Assembly (NCBI RefSeq): GCF_037893015.1
Contig: NC_133666.1
Span: 624,601,852-624,665,851 of the forward strand
Reading direction: 5' to 3'
Length of the DNA stretch: 64,000 nucleotides
Source of the DNA: Macrotis lagotis
Lineage: Eukaryota > Chordata > Mammalia > Peramelemorphia > Peramelidae
The notes below the pieces were generated by a model. It was not told the DNA's origin. It ran no database searches and saw nothing but the letters and a program-made list of their open reading frames with translations. The position numbers and the translations under genes are program-made. Shown here in pieces: positions 34,971-46,019 of the stretch. Within the stretch, counting starts at the first letter, position 1. The number at the start of each line of letters is the position of its first letter.

Positions 34971-35940
34971 TTTCTTTCATTCTTTCTCCTCCCAGAGGCT
35001 CACAAATTAAAATTCTCACTAATTTTCAATTTCTCTCACCACTACAAATTGTCCAAGTCTCTCCATACTTAAAAAAATTTAAAACCTTAAGTGACCACAA
35101 CACTTGTTCAAGCCTCTCTTTTCATGGACGAATTTTAGAGAAGGATATGCACTCTTATTGCTTCCACCTCCATTTCTCTCATTCACTTCTTAATCTGTTG
35201 CTGACATTGTTCTCTTGGTTCTCCTCCTTTCTGTCTGATAACTCCATTTACTATTGAGAGTATGGTTTTGTCTACATCGTTTCTCAGAGATCCAATCAAC
35301 TCCCATGGATTTAATCAATATTTCTATGAAAATCCACCATCACCAGCATCATTCATGTCAGTCTTCTCTTCATTTATGTACTAGTTCAGATCCTTCATTC
35401 TTTTATGTCAAGAACTTATATCCTATGGATCAGCGTCTTTATTGATAAATGCTTCTCATGATCCACTCCAGCTTTTATTTTTTTAATTAAATTTTATTTT
35501 CCCTCATCATATTCCATCCAAGTGTTTTATGAACTTCTTATGAAATAAACTGTTACTTAGACCTTCCCAGTTCATTTCCTACTCGAGGGTTGCAAGGTTT
35601 CAACTTGTCCCATGCCCCACAACTACCAAACAGCTTCTTTTTCCAAGTTTTCTCCCCCCCCGCACAAAATTATAGACTCTTTAAGGACCCAAGACTATCT
35701 TTTCTTTTGGTATTTTTTGTAGCCCTCAGCACTTAATATCATGTCTGGCATATAACAGGCATTTAATAAATGTTTACTGACTCTTGATTGACTCTTTGAT
35801 ATTAAGTCCTAATAATTCATTAAGTTTCTATTAACTCTGTGACCACTAAAAAATACAATGAATTCATCATTGTTTATCTACTCACACTGTACATAGTACT
35901 CTGCCCATTGTCCCTTGCCTTAAGGACTAACAATTAACAA
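34971..35940. repeat. L2-type remnant and 3' end
   Basis: Pyrimidine-rich + strand sequence ending in an L2-like tail (CTTTAAGGACCCAAGACTAT ... GGCATTTAATAAATGTTTAC) near 35675-35780. Confidence 0.45.
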
Positions 35941-36070
35941 AATAATATAGAAAATCAAAAGACCTGGGGAGTTCCAGTTTTGTCATTTACTTGTTGTGTG
36001 ACAATGAATCATTTAACCTCTCATCTTCAATTTCCTGAACCTTAAAATAAGGACATTGGACCTTTATGGT
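35940..36070 (+). repeat. MIR SINE
   Basis: AAAAGACCTGGGGAGTTCC, CTTGTTGTGTGACAATGAAT and AATTTCCTGAACCTTAAAAT follow the MIR order. Confidence 0.6.
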
Positions 36071-36388
36071 CCCTTTTAACCCTTTCAAACCAAAAAAGCA
36101 GAAGAAAGTCACCTTCCCTTAAATAAATGAAAAATTCTCTGAATGACAAGTTAGAGACAAATCCAGAGGAAGCTTCATGAAGTGTGATGAGGTAAGTTTT
36201 AAAATTAAAAGAAATGTTCACCCTTCTTGGGGAATGATGAACAACTACAGAATGAAAGTCAGTAACTATGGTGAATTTAAGCAAGTATTTAAAAATATTT
36301 TTAAAACACAAACAAAAATGTTCAACTTCTCAGCAAACATTTATTAAGTGCTTGTCAAAAAATCACCTTTAATTAAATATTGTGATTG

Positions 36389-36607
36389 CTTTATCATTAT
36401 ATCTGAACCTGATTGAAACAAAAAATAAGGCATGATCCCTAAATTCAGTAAGGGAAATGAAATACATATACAAATAACTACAGTACAAAAAAAAAAAAAA
36501 CAACAAAGCAAGGTACAGTCCATTCCGCAAGAGAAGAGGAAGGACAATTTCTGATGGAGAAGAATCAAAGAGTTTCATGGCTTCATAGGTCTCAAAGTAG
36601 AGGTGTC
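36389..36607 (+). repeat. Duplicated segment A (source copy)
   Basis: 219 bp repeated at 39331-39546 with near identity (poly-A length difference and one base). It is the upstream donor of the chimeric insert described in findings. Confidence 0.95.
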
Positions 36608-36654
36608 AAGGATGATGACAATTCAGATTTAGTCACTGAGTCTGGAAAAGGCTA

Positions 36655-36815
36655 CCAGTTGTTTTTTTTTTTTTTTGAGGTGGGCAGGCAATTGAGGTTA
36701 TATAACTTACCCAGGGTCACACAGCTAATAAGTATCTGAGGCCACATTTGAACTCAGATCCTACTGACTCCATAGCCAGTGCTCTATCCACTGTACCACC
36801 TAGCTGGACCTTCAA
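36655..36815 (-). mobile_element. MAR-type SINE
   Basis: Minus-strand copy with a T run tail, CACACAGCTAATAAGTATCT core and CCACCTAGCTGGACC head. Confidence 0.75.
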
Positions 36816-38340
36816 ATTTCATTTAACTTCATTCAATATAGGGCTGGTACCTCTGGTGTGAGGGATGCTGAGCTCTTTATAAGGTTGTTTTCCACTTCTG
36901 GTATCCACCTAATTCTCACCTGTGCCTCCAAGAAGCTGTGGCAAGCAAAGTGGCCACACTCCAGTAAACTGTTTCAGCAGATAGGCTAAACTAGTCAGGG
37001 TAATTGAGAGGTCTCAAACCCATGGGCAAACTGGGGGCGGGGGGAGGTTGTCTATCTCAAGAGTGTGAAGACTTCCCCTGATGGAATGAACAGATGAGAA
37101 CAATGCATTCCAATGGCCATGAAGGTAGCTGAAAGCAGGTGTTGTGGATCACTTAGAGCTTAGTTAGACATTGAAGATGCCAAGGTCATTCACTGCATCG
37201 AGAGCCATCACCAGTTGTCTTGACTCTGCCCTGCCATTGAACAGTGATGACTTTGTATAAAGTGAGGCTGACAACTTTATGCAACTCTGCCTCACTTAAA
37301 TCCAATTTCCTCATGAATCAAAAGGCACCTCAAAATCCTATGGTGACAGGTAAGTAACAAAATAGTAGGTGCAGATACATTGGGAGCTATAGTCATAGTC
37401 CTGTATACAGGTAGCCTAGGCCATAGATTGGAAGTAGTTGTGGGATTTGGCAGCACCCTAGGTATTTGAACAATCTTTTAAAGATTGCACCGCTCATCTA
37501 AAGAGTCCTAAAAATTGTCTGCTTACCCAACCCAGGCCTGATTACCATGGGAGGTGGGAATCCCACCCTATGGTCAAAACTCAAAAAAATGTACAAAAAC
37601 TTCTGCAAAGATGATTCCACTCACCACTGGCACATTCAGTAGACCTGAAAGACAAACTACTCTCGTTGCAGGAGAACTCAACAAGTATTGCATTCAAATT
37701 GCAGCCCTGCATGAAACAAGGCTGGTGAATGAAAGGCCAGATTACTGAAATTGAAGCTAAAGACATGTATTTCTTGAGTGGCCACGGTGAAGGGGAACAC
37801 CATGAAGCTGGTGTAGGTTGTGCAATCAAAATTTATTTTGTCAGTAAGTTTGCATGCTTAACAAAAAGAGTGAATGACAGGCTCATGACAACATGATTGC
37901 CAATCATAGGAAAATGCCATGCTACCTTGGCTCCCACCATGATGAATCCTGATGGCATCAAAGAAAAATTTTATGAAGACCTAGAGACCCTTCTCATCAA
38001 TAAGCCAAAGGAGGACAAGCTTATAATTCTGGGTGACTTTAATGCTAGAGAGGGTTCAGATTACCAGATATGGCAGAGAGTCCTTGGAAGGAATGGAGTT
38101 GGAAAGAGCAATAGCAATGATTACCTACTACTGAAGACTGGTGTATCTCATGACCTTCCGTCTCTCAGTTACCATAAATACCATAAAGCCATGCAGCAAA
38201 CATTAGCATATGTTTGTAAGGTACAGAGTACCAGACTGATCATAAACTTGTCCTCTCCAAACTAAATATATTAAAGAATTGGCCCAAGGCAAAATGACTA
38301 CCAGAAGAAATAATGTCAACAGATTAGAAAGATTCTCTGA

Positions 38341-38706
38341 GATGGATTTGCTCATTCCACCAGTGCAACAACCAGGGACAATTTTGGACTATCTGCAATG
38401 GAGAATGTCATCTGTATCCAGAGAAAGAATTGTGGAGTTTTAACAAAGACCAAAGACTATCACCTTCAATTTAGAAAAAAAAAAAAACCAACACCATTAT
38501 CTTATGTAATTTTGCTATCTCTTATACTTTATTTTTCTTCCTTAAGGCTATGATTTCTCTCTCATCACATTCAACTGAGATCAATGTATACCATGGAAAC
38601 ACTGTAAAGATTAAGACTGCCTTCTGTAGGGGGCAGGGGTAGGGAAGCAAGAATGGGGGGGGGGAATTGTAAAACTCAAAATAAATAAAATCCTCCCCAA
38701 AAAAAG
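38341..38706 (+). mobile_element. L1 3' end nested in RTE LINE
   Basis: GATGGATTTGCTCATTCCAC, TCATCTGTATCCAGAGAAAG and the G-rich AGGGGGCAGGGGTAGGGAAG then AAATAAATAAAATCC tail are the 3' end of the L1 family also seen at 62.6 kb. RTE coding homology resumes to the right. Confidence 0.75.
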
Positions 38707-38848
38707 GTTCTTTGAGCTATTCCTGCCAACACACGGTTGAAACAGAAAAAGAATGGGCAGCCTTCAGAGAGTTTACAGTATTGCATGTACTCATCTTAGA
38801 ACATTTGAAAACATCAAGACTGGTTTGAGAAATTCAGAAGCTGCTAAA

Positions 38849-38874
38849 CCAAACAAACAAACAAACAAACAAAC
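38849..38874 (+). repeat. (AAAC)n microsatellite
   Basis: Six to seven AAAC units within the RTE remnant. Confidence 0.85.
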
Positions 38875-39330
38875 CCAGAGAACTCCATAAGGTTTAGCAG
38901 TAGGATAATGCTATTTCTAAGAAGGCAGCATTTAATTCCATCAAAAGAAATGTACAAATGAAACTTGGGTGAGATACAGGATTCTTGGCTCAGTAAGAAG
39001 ACAGTTTTATGCTGACAGTAACAATCCAAAGTGTTTTTTTTTATAATGCCCCAAAGGCTATTTATAGGCCTAAGGCTTATGGTGCATTTCAAGTACTCAG
39101 TGTGGATAGAGCCACAATGATTAGTGATAGGGACATGATTCTAGAAAGATTGGCTGAACACTTTTAGTGTTCTCAGTGGACTGTCAAAAATCAATGCTGA
39201 AGCCAATAACCATTTATCCCAGGTTGAAGTCAATTTCTCCCTAGCTGAAGTTCTACTGAACTTCATGTGGCAAAGTACCTGGTGCTGATTTTATTCTGGC
39301 TGAGATTTGGGGGTGTTGTGGATCATAACC

Positions 39331-39809
39331 CTTTATCATTATATCTGAACCTGATTGAAACAAAAAATAAGGCATGATCCCTAAATTCAGTAAGGGAAAT
39401 GAAATACATATACAAATAACTACAGTACAAAAAAAAAACCAACAAAGCAAGGTACAGTCCATTCCGCAAGAGAAGAGGAAGGACAATTTCTGATGGAGAA
39501 GAATCAAAGAGTTTCATGGCTTCATAGGTCTCAAAGTAGAGGTGTCTAGACAGTCTCAAGGATGGATTGATATGGTAGACAGGAAGACTTAAGGATCCTC
39601 CAACTTAATGGAAGGATTACAGTTGTTTACTCATATGGTGCTCATCATCCAAGAAGAAGGCTCAGCCATGTCTACTCTATAGGGCAAAGGCATGGATCTC
39701 GGTAGAAAAGTGTAATGGCATTTAAATGGGGAAAGAGAATGGTGTTACTTTCTTGTCAGAATGGAAGAAGGGCACGAAGGTAGTATCAGGAAAAATTACA
39801 AGTGAAGGG
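39331..39809 (+). repeat. Chimeric duplicate A+B inserted in the RTE LINE
   Basis: 39331-39546 copies 36389-36607 and 39542-39809 copies 41459-41726. The two pieces share GTGTC at the junction. RTE coding homology stops just before and resumes just after. Confidence 0.95.
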
Positions 39810-41089
39810 TCCATTATCCATTAAAAAATTGACTGAAATTTTCCAGGTTCTATGGCAAGAGGATATTATCCCCCAGGAGCTCATTTCTATAAAGATGCAA
39901 GATTCTTGCCAGTCCTTAATAGACTGATCCTTCACCTAGAAGATGGTCAGTCATTTACCTGAGAACTAGTGTGGCTTCAGAAAGGGCTGAGAAATAGTCA
40001 ATATGGTCTTTGCTGCCTGACAATTCCAGCAGAAATACCAGGAGCACTGTACACAATGTTTGTAGATCTGACCAAGGCCTCTGATACTATCAAGTCATGA
40101 AGCCTTATGGAAAATTATCAAAATTTGGTTGCCAAGAGAAGTTCATCACTACTGTATGTCAGTTTCAGGACAGCATGCTTGCCTGGGTTCTGGATAAAGG
40201 AAGATGCTCTCAAGCTTAAAATATTTTCAGCAATACTATCAAATATTTTCCATGTGGATAAACACATCAAGGTCAGCTATTACAGTGTTCAACTTGAAAA
40301 GGCTACAAACCAAGACTAAAGTGGAGGAAATGTTGGTGCATGAATTTCTTGTTTGCAGATGATTGTGCACTAAATGCAGTATCTGAAGCTGAGATGCAAT
40401 AAATAATGGATCTATTCTCTGCTGCTTGTGCTAATTTTGGTCTAATACCATCAAGAAAACACACCCATTCAGCCAGCACCACATCATCCATCACTTATAA
40501 CAAATAGAGAACTTTTAAATACTGTGGACAACTTCACTTACCTTGACAGCGTACTACTTTCCAGGAATAAACACAATGATAATGAGGTTGACACATTGCC
40601 AGAGCTAGCTTGGTATTTGGAAAGCTCCAAAGGAAAATGTGGAAGAGAAAAGGCATTAGATTATTTACCAAACTGGTCTACAGAGTCTTTGTGCTGACAC
40701 AGGGGCAAGCACTCACAAGGTAGTCAGAAAAATGGATACAAGGACACTCTCAAAGACTCACTTAAGAACTCTGGAACTGATTGTGCAACCTCAAAGACAT
40801 TGGCACAGGACTGCCTAGCATGGCATGCCCTCAGCAAAAAAGATGCTGTTATATGAGCAAAGCAGAATTGTGGTAGTTCAAAAGAAACTCGACATGCATT
40901 AATTTAGAAAATCTACCCCAAATGTCATATGGACTCTTTATGCCCGAACTGTGAGAGATTATTCCAAGTTCTTATTGGTTTGATCAGCCACAGTCAGACT
41001 CTTAACACAGTGGTATCATTTTGGTCCTTTTAGGAAACAAAGGACAACAACCAACCTACCAGTTATTTACATATTAATTCTCCAATTAG

Positions 41090-41460
41090 GTGAGCTACTA
41101 GAGGGCAAGGTCAATGTTTTTATTTTTTTTTTTGTATCCTCAGGGATTAACACAGTACTTTGTATAGAACATGCAATAGATGGGCTTGTTGATTAACTGG
41201 AAGATGGACTAGATTAACTAAAAGCATTTACTGTGTATCAAGCATTATACTAAACACTATTCTAAATGTGGGGGATGAAAAAATACAAATTCAAGACAAG
41301 TTACTGCTCTCAAGGAGTTCTCATTCTAATTGGGGAAGACAATTCATATTGGATAGCAAACTGCAGGTTGTATGGTAAGATCTGAAATTCCAAGGGTGAA
41401 TCAGCAGGTTAGTTATCCATTAGAGTTCTGAGATCCTTATCTGAGCAGGTCAGTGGCAGT
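41090..41460 (+). repeat. L2-type 3' end and LINE-derived unit
   Basis: A tail-like AATTAGGTGAGCTACTAGAG ... TTGTATCCTCAGGG, followed by the ancient unit CATTTACTGTGTATCAAGCA ... CTCAAGGAGTTCTCATTCTA. Confidence 0.5.
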
Positions 41461-41726
41461 GTCTAGACAGTCTCAAGGATGGATTGATATGGTAGACAGG
41501 AAGACCTAAGGATCCTCCAAATTAATGGAAGGATTACAGTTGTTTACTCATATGGTGCTCATCATCCAAGAAGAAGGCTCAGCCATGTCTACTCTATAGG
41601 GCAAAGGCATGGATCTCGGTAGAAAAGTGTAATGGCATTTAAATGGGGAAAGAGAATGGTGTTACTTTCTTGTCAGAATGGAAGAAGGGCACGAAGGTAG
41701 TATCAGGAAAAATTACAAGTGAAGGG
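41459..41726 (+). repeat. Duplicated segment B (source copy)
   Basis: 268 bp repeated at 39542-39809 with about two mismatches. Downstream donor of the chimeric insert. Confidence 0.95.
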
Positions 41727-42430
41727 AACTCCATGGCACTTGCTTTGTCAGAATCTTTAGTATCAAATTGTTTGAGGGAAGCCTGAAGCATGGGAAAACA
41801 AAGTCTGAAAAATGGAAAGCCAATTAGGATACTATGTGCAGGAGCCCACAACAGAAGTAACAAAGCCTTGAACTAAGATGAATGGAGATGGGGGAAGTGA
41901 GGTATTAGAAATATTAGGGATACAGAATTGACAAGACTTAGCTACTGACTGGATATGGAGGTAGAGAGGCAGTGAGGGAGAATGAAGAGTTGAGGATGAC
42001 TTTCATTTTAGACATGAGGTGTCTAAAGGACATTTTATTGAAGATGTAGAGTAGGGGTTTGGGAATTATCTGAAGAAAGATACTAACAACCTACTGAAGC
42101 TGATAAAGTCATCCAAAAAAAAGGCAAAGAGAAAAAAAGGGTCAAAGACATAATTTTGGTAGTATCCATATTAATGGACAGGAATTGGATAGTGATTTAG
42201 CAAAGAATTCTGATAAAGAGCAGCCTAAGGTACAACGAGGCAAACCAAGAGGGAAGACCATAATACCAAGGGCGTAGGTGGGAAACAGTGGTCAACAGTG
42301 TCAAGAGGTCAAAAAGGATTAGGTTTGAGAAAGGCCAGATTAGTATCCAGTTATTTCTGGAGCATAAAACATAAATAGGACTAGCCATAGTGATCTCTAT
42401 GATAAATGATTTGGTAGAAATACCCTTATT
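41727..42430 (+). repeat. Ancient L2/L3-type noncoding unit, continued
   Basis: GACTTAGCTACTGACTGGAT, AGAGTTGAGGATGACTTTCA and GACATGAGGTGTCTAAAGGA are typical of the LINE-derived unit also seen at 17.3 kb. No coding evidence. Confidence 0.4.
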
Positions 42431-42433
42431 AAG

Positions 42434-42566
42434 CTTTTTTTTTTTTTTTTGGTTGGAGAGGGGAGGCAATTGGGGTTAAGTAACTTGTCCAGAGTCACTT
42501 GATTATTAAGTATCTGAGCCAAATTTGAAATCAGGTCCTACTGACTCCAGTCCCACTAAGCCTACT
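42434..42566 (-). mobile_element. MAR-type SINE, head missing
   Basis: T run tail, GGCAATTGGGGTTAAGTAAC core and CAGGTCCTACTGACTCCAG; the tRNA-like head is degraded. Confidence 0.65.
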
Positions 42567-42799
42567 AACTGCTCTGAAATATCCTTATTTTTAAAGAAAA
42601 TTAAGTGGAAATTGTTTTTTAAACAATCTTGCCTCTAGGAGATTCAGAAAGAATGCCACTCATAGGTCAGGAAGGCTATGAGACCATGTAATTCAAATTC
42701 GTCATTTTATAGATGTGGAGAAAAAGAAGGTTTATTTCAGTGAAGTGATCTGCCCAAGGATTCATAGCCTTGGGTAAATCACAAAGAAAATGTGGACAT

Positions 42800-43330
42800 G
42801 TAAGAATGGAGTGACAATATAAAAGCTTATGGTCCATATACTCCCAAGCATAATTCAAATCACAGGCCTCTCTCTCTCAGTTATCAATCATAAATCACCA
42901 ACAAGAGTTGAACACCAAAATATCACCAAAAAATCAGAAATTGCTATGATCAATATGGTTGAGACATTTGTATATGAATCTTTCTTTTGCCATTTGAAAA
43001 TTAATTTTGTCAAAGCCATTCCACATATACAGCTCTGCCTACAAATTCTGCCTTGGTACCAGTCTCCCAGCTGCAGCTTAATTTTCTGTCACTTGTCTAA
43101 TTATGGTAATTAGACATTAGTTATCATCAATTACACAGGAGCTCATTTCAAGTTGACTGCTGAAAAGCATCTCAAACATGCTCTTCAAATCCCACAGAGA
43201 CATTCTGATTAGCTGGCAATGGCAAGACACAAGTAACCACAGAGGAATTCAATTCAGGAATATAGTCTTTTCATCTATCCACAGACAGATAAGAAATGGA
43301 TTTTTTATTAGGTGTTCAAATAAGAAAATT
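42800..43330. other. Non-repeat block with homeodomain-type motifs (possible conserved noncoding element)
   Basis: No repeat family recognised. Contains TGACAG (minus; 43086-43091), the perfect palindrome GTCTAATTA-TGG-TAATTAGAC (43095-43115) and ATCATCAATTA (43123-43133). Lies in the long PBX4 intron. Regulatory role is inference. Confidence 0.35.
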
Positions 43331-43369
43331 TAACTTTGAATATTCACATTCATAAAATGTTTTAAGGTT

Positions 43370-43965
43370 TACAAAGCAATCAATAGTGCAAGTATTATTA
43401 ACCCTATTTTAACAATTAAAACCTGGAGACAGGGATTTTTAACCAGTCTACTTAAGGTCAAACAGGCAGTAAATGTCAAGACTGAACTTGAACTCAAGTC
43501 TTATAAATTAAAAACCTAGAGTTCTTCCATTACATCCATATAATTCATTAACTTTAGCAAAAACCTTCTTTTCCAATGTTTACTGCAAATCTGTTAGAAT
43601 GAGAGGCATTGTGGTATTTGGAAGAAAAAAAAAAAAGCACTGGGCTTGGATCCAGTGAAGAGCCAGGTTTGAATCTGAACAAAGCAAGAAAGCAAGTCAC
43701 AGAACATCTCTATACCTGTTTCCTCCTTCTGGGGATGTTGTTGTTCTGTTGTTTGAGTCATACCCAACTCTTCCTGACTTCATTTGGGGGTTTTCTTAGC
43801 AAAGATAACAGAGTAGTTTGCCATTTCATTTTACAGAAAAGGAAACTGACAACTAAGGCAAAGTGACTAAGACCAGAGTAACATAGCTATTAAATGTCTG
43901 AGGCCAGATTTGAAATCAGGTCTTCCAGACTTCAGATCAAATGCTCTATTCCAAAGGGCCACTAT
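43370..43965. repeat. MIR and MON/MAR-type SINE cluster
   Basis: A MIR-like minus copy (about 43370-43540), a MIR-like plus copy (about 43610-43735) and a long-bodied minus-strand SINE (43738-43965) with GAGTCATACCCAACTCTTCC, AAAGATAACAGAGTAGTTTG and GTCTGAGGCCAGATTTGAAA. Confidence 0.55.
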
Positions 43966-44099
43966 GCTGACCAAAATAGGGATAATAGTGAATAACACTA
44001 TCCCTTAGAGTCCATGAAAATCAGAGAATTTACTTTGCATACCTGAAAACACTCTGTAAATATTTAGTATGTATTATTATTACTGTTGTTGTTAGAAAT

Positions 44100-45530
44100 C
44101 CTAGAGATACTATTCAAAATCCTGCAATCACATTTATCTCTGGTGTTTTTTGACTTTGTATACCTGGTATCTAACCCAGTGACCTGTGCATAAAGACTTG
44201 ATAAATGCTTAATAAATGGACTAGACTGAAGTGCTGTTAATTCTATATACACACAATGCCTTTTTTGTCCATTTATCCCCTTCATCTCCACTCACACTGC
44301 TTAAGCCATAGTTCAGGAATCTCTGGAACTTCAATTAACCTATGAGTTACCTATTTGTAAAGGGATGGTACTTGATATAATAATTTCATGGAAAGGTCAG
44401 AAACGAGAACTACTACATTTCTTAAGTTATGTCTCACCCAAGACAAGAATCTATAAGGAATCCTAACAAGATACCACTTTCAAGAACCACTTTCATTTTT
44501 TCTCAGGGTGGTGTCCTTCTAAAATATCCCATCTGTTTCATGACATATAAAACAGAGACAACTGAGGTAAAGAGTCACATGTATAGGCATTCCAACTCCT
44601 TCAAAGAAGGCTATTAAGTCATTTTAAAACATATACCTTTCATATTCTCCACTAAAATAGGATTCTATTTCACCATCTATGAAATGGTATATTATTGCAC
44701 AGCACTCTATTTTCCTCAGTGATATGCTCTTCCTTGGGGCTGGATTTTTTTTTAACCTCTTCATTCCCATTCCTTCCACCTTACTAGTACCTGATCCCTC
44801 CTCAAACTACCTTATATTTATTTAGCTTTGAATATATTGAAAATCCAGTAAAATGTGAGCTCTTTGGGGCAGGTAAAGTTTCTCATTTTCTTTGTATCCT
44901 TAACATCTAGTACAGTGCCTCATCATATACAGTACAGTAGGTATTAATAACAAATCTGGAAATCACCATCCCAGTCACCTACCTGGCTCAAGCTGTTTTG
45001 TTTTCTATAACAAATTTTGCTATGTTATATATGTTGTAAATAGGAAATTTTATGGCCTACATATTGCTATTTAACAAATACCATTATGAACATGCAGTTG
45101 CTGCAATCGATTTCAATCCTATTTAAAACACTAGAAAATTTGGTGTAACATAAAGGTGCCCTAAAATGAAACATTAAGGTAACTTTTGAAAATTTTTTTC
45201 TAATTATAAGCTACTATAAAATATTCTTTTAACCACATTTCTGGACCTTGATATCATTCACCATGCTAAAATTGTCCTCATGCCAAAAATGTGGCAATAA
45301 AACACATTCTGTGGTCATTTTCAACTTTAAATTATAAGGTCATAACCTGTTCCCACTTTTCCAGTTTAATGTCATACTAGTTCCTCTCCATGTATTCCCA
45401 ATTCCAGTCAAACAGGATTGTCAATTGTTGAGTCATACTATATTCCACTTTTGATGTCTGTGTTTTTGCCTAAATGGTTATCTGAGCCTGGAATGCCATC
45501 CTTCCTTTCCTCAGCTTTTCAGACTCCCTA
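44100..45530. other. PBX4 intron, L2 tails and unassigned sequence
   Basis: L2-like 3' ends near 44150-44225 and 44840-44945 (GTGAGCTCTTTGGGGCAGGT). The rest, notably 44990-45480, is AT-rich and unassigned, with no coding evidence. Confidence 0.4.
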
Positions 45531-45531
45531 G

Positions 45532-45534
45532 ATT

Positions 45535-45586
<52 letters not shown>

Positions 45587-45588
45587 TT
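45532..45588 (+). repeat. (TTTC)n microsatellite
   Basis: About 14 TTTC units, expanded from the poly-T end of the adjacent minus-strand SINE. Confidence 0.95.
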
Positions 45589-45680
45589 TAGTTTTTTGCA
45601 AGGCAATGGGGTTAAGCGGCTTGCGCAAGGCCACACAGCTAGGTAATTATTAAGTGTCTGAGGCCGAATTTGAACTCAAT
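45587..45680 (-). mobile_element. WSINE1-like SINE, head truncated
   Basis: Minus-strand tail and core (GCAAGGCAATGGGGTTAAGC ... ATTATTAAGTGTCTGAGGCC); the tRNA-like half is absent. Confidence 0.85.
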
Positions 45681-45730
45681 TGTAAGGATGTAATCAGACC
45701 TTAGTTATGCTTTAAGAAATCTAGGGAGTT

Positions 45731-45850
45731 GGGGGCGGCTAGGTGGTGCAGTGGATAGAGCACCGGCCTTGGAGTCAGGAGGATCTGAGAGTAAATCCAG
45801 GTTCAGAAACTTAATAATGATCTAGCTGCATAACTTTGGGCAAGTCAGCC
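45731..45850 (+). mobile_element. WSINE1-like SINE, 3' truncated
   Basis: Plus-strand head and core (GGGGCGGCTAGGTGGTGCAG ... CTTTGGGCAAGTCA); the 3' tail is missing. Confidence 0.85.
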
Positions 45851-45934
45851 TATGCTGCTGCATGGCAATCCTTTTTCATCTGACTCTAAATCATTCTCCA
45901 AAGAAGTTATTACAAACCTCTTCCTTTTCCTTGA

Positions 45935-45938
<4 letters not shown>

Positions 45939-45999
<61 letters not shown>

Positions 46000-46019
46000 G
46001 TGTGTGTGTGTGTGTGTGT
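45939..46019 (+). repeat. (TC)n(TG)n compound microsatellite
   Basis: About 28 TC followed by about 11 TG dinucleotides. Confidence 0.95.

Larger units (their letters stand above)
37480..41055 (+). mobile_element. RTE-type non-LTR retrotransposon, decayed and interrupted
   Basis: A + strand LINE with AP-endonuclease then reverse-transcriptase remnants in the expected order. Endonuclease: IQIAALHETRL near 37695-37727 and ILGDFNAREGSD at about 38026-38061, then GRNGVGKSNSNDYLLLKTG. Later frames give GADFILAEI (about 39281), KLTEIFQVLWQEDIIPQEL (about 39826), a VDLTKA-type RT block (about 40060), FLFADDCAL (about 40345) and a C-terminal CPNCERLF cysteine motif (about 40935). Frameshifts and stops show it is dead. 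Two interruptions: an L1 tail (38341-38706) and a 479-bp chimeric insert (39331-39809). Assignment to the RTE clade rather than another endonuclease-bearing LINE is from memory. Confidence 0.7.

Noticed and set aside
36344..36578. Two similar minus-strand ORFs here and at 39253-39559, seemingly a duplicated gene
   Set aside because: They arise only because segment A is duplicated; the segment is LINE-derived noncoding DNA and the frames are antisense to it with no domain.
37897..38265. Endonuclease-like ORF as a host nuclease gene
   Set aside because: The GDFNAREGSD motif and the downstream reverse-transcriptase pieces place it in a dead RTE-type retrotransposon.
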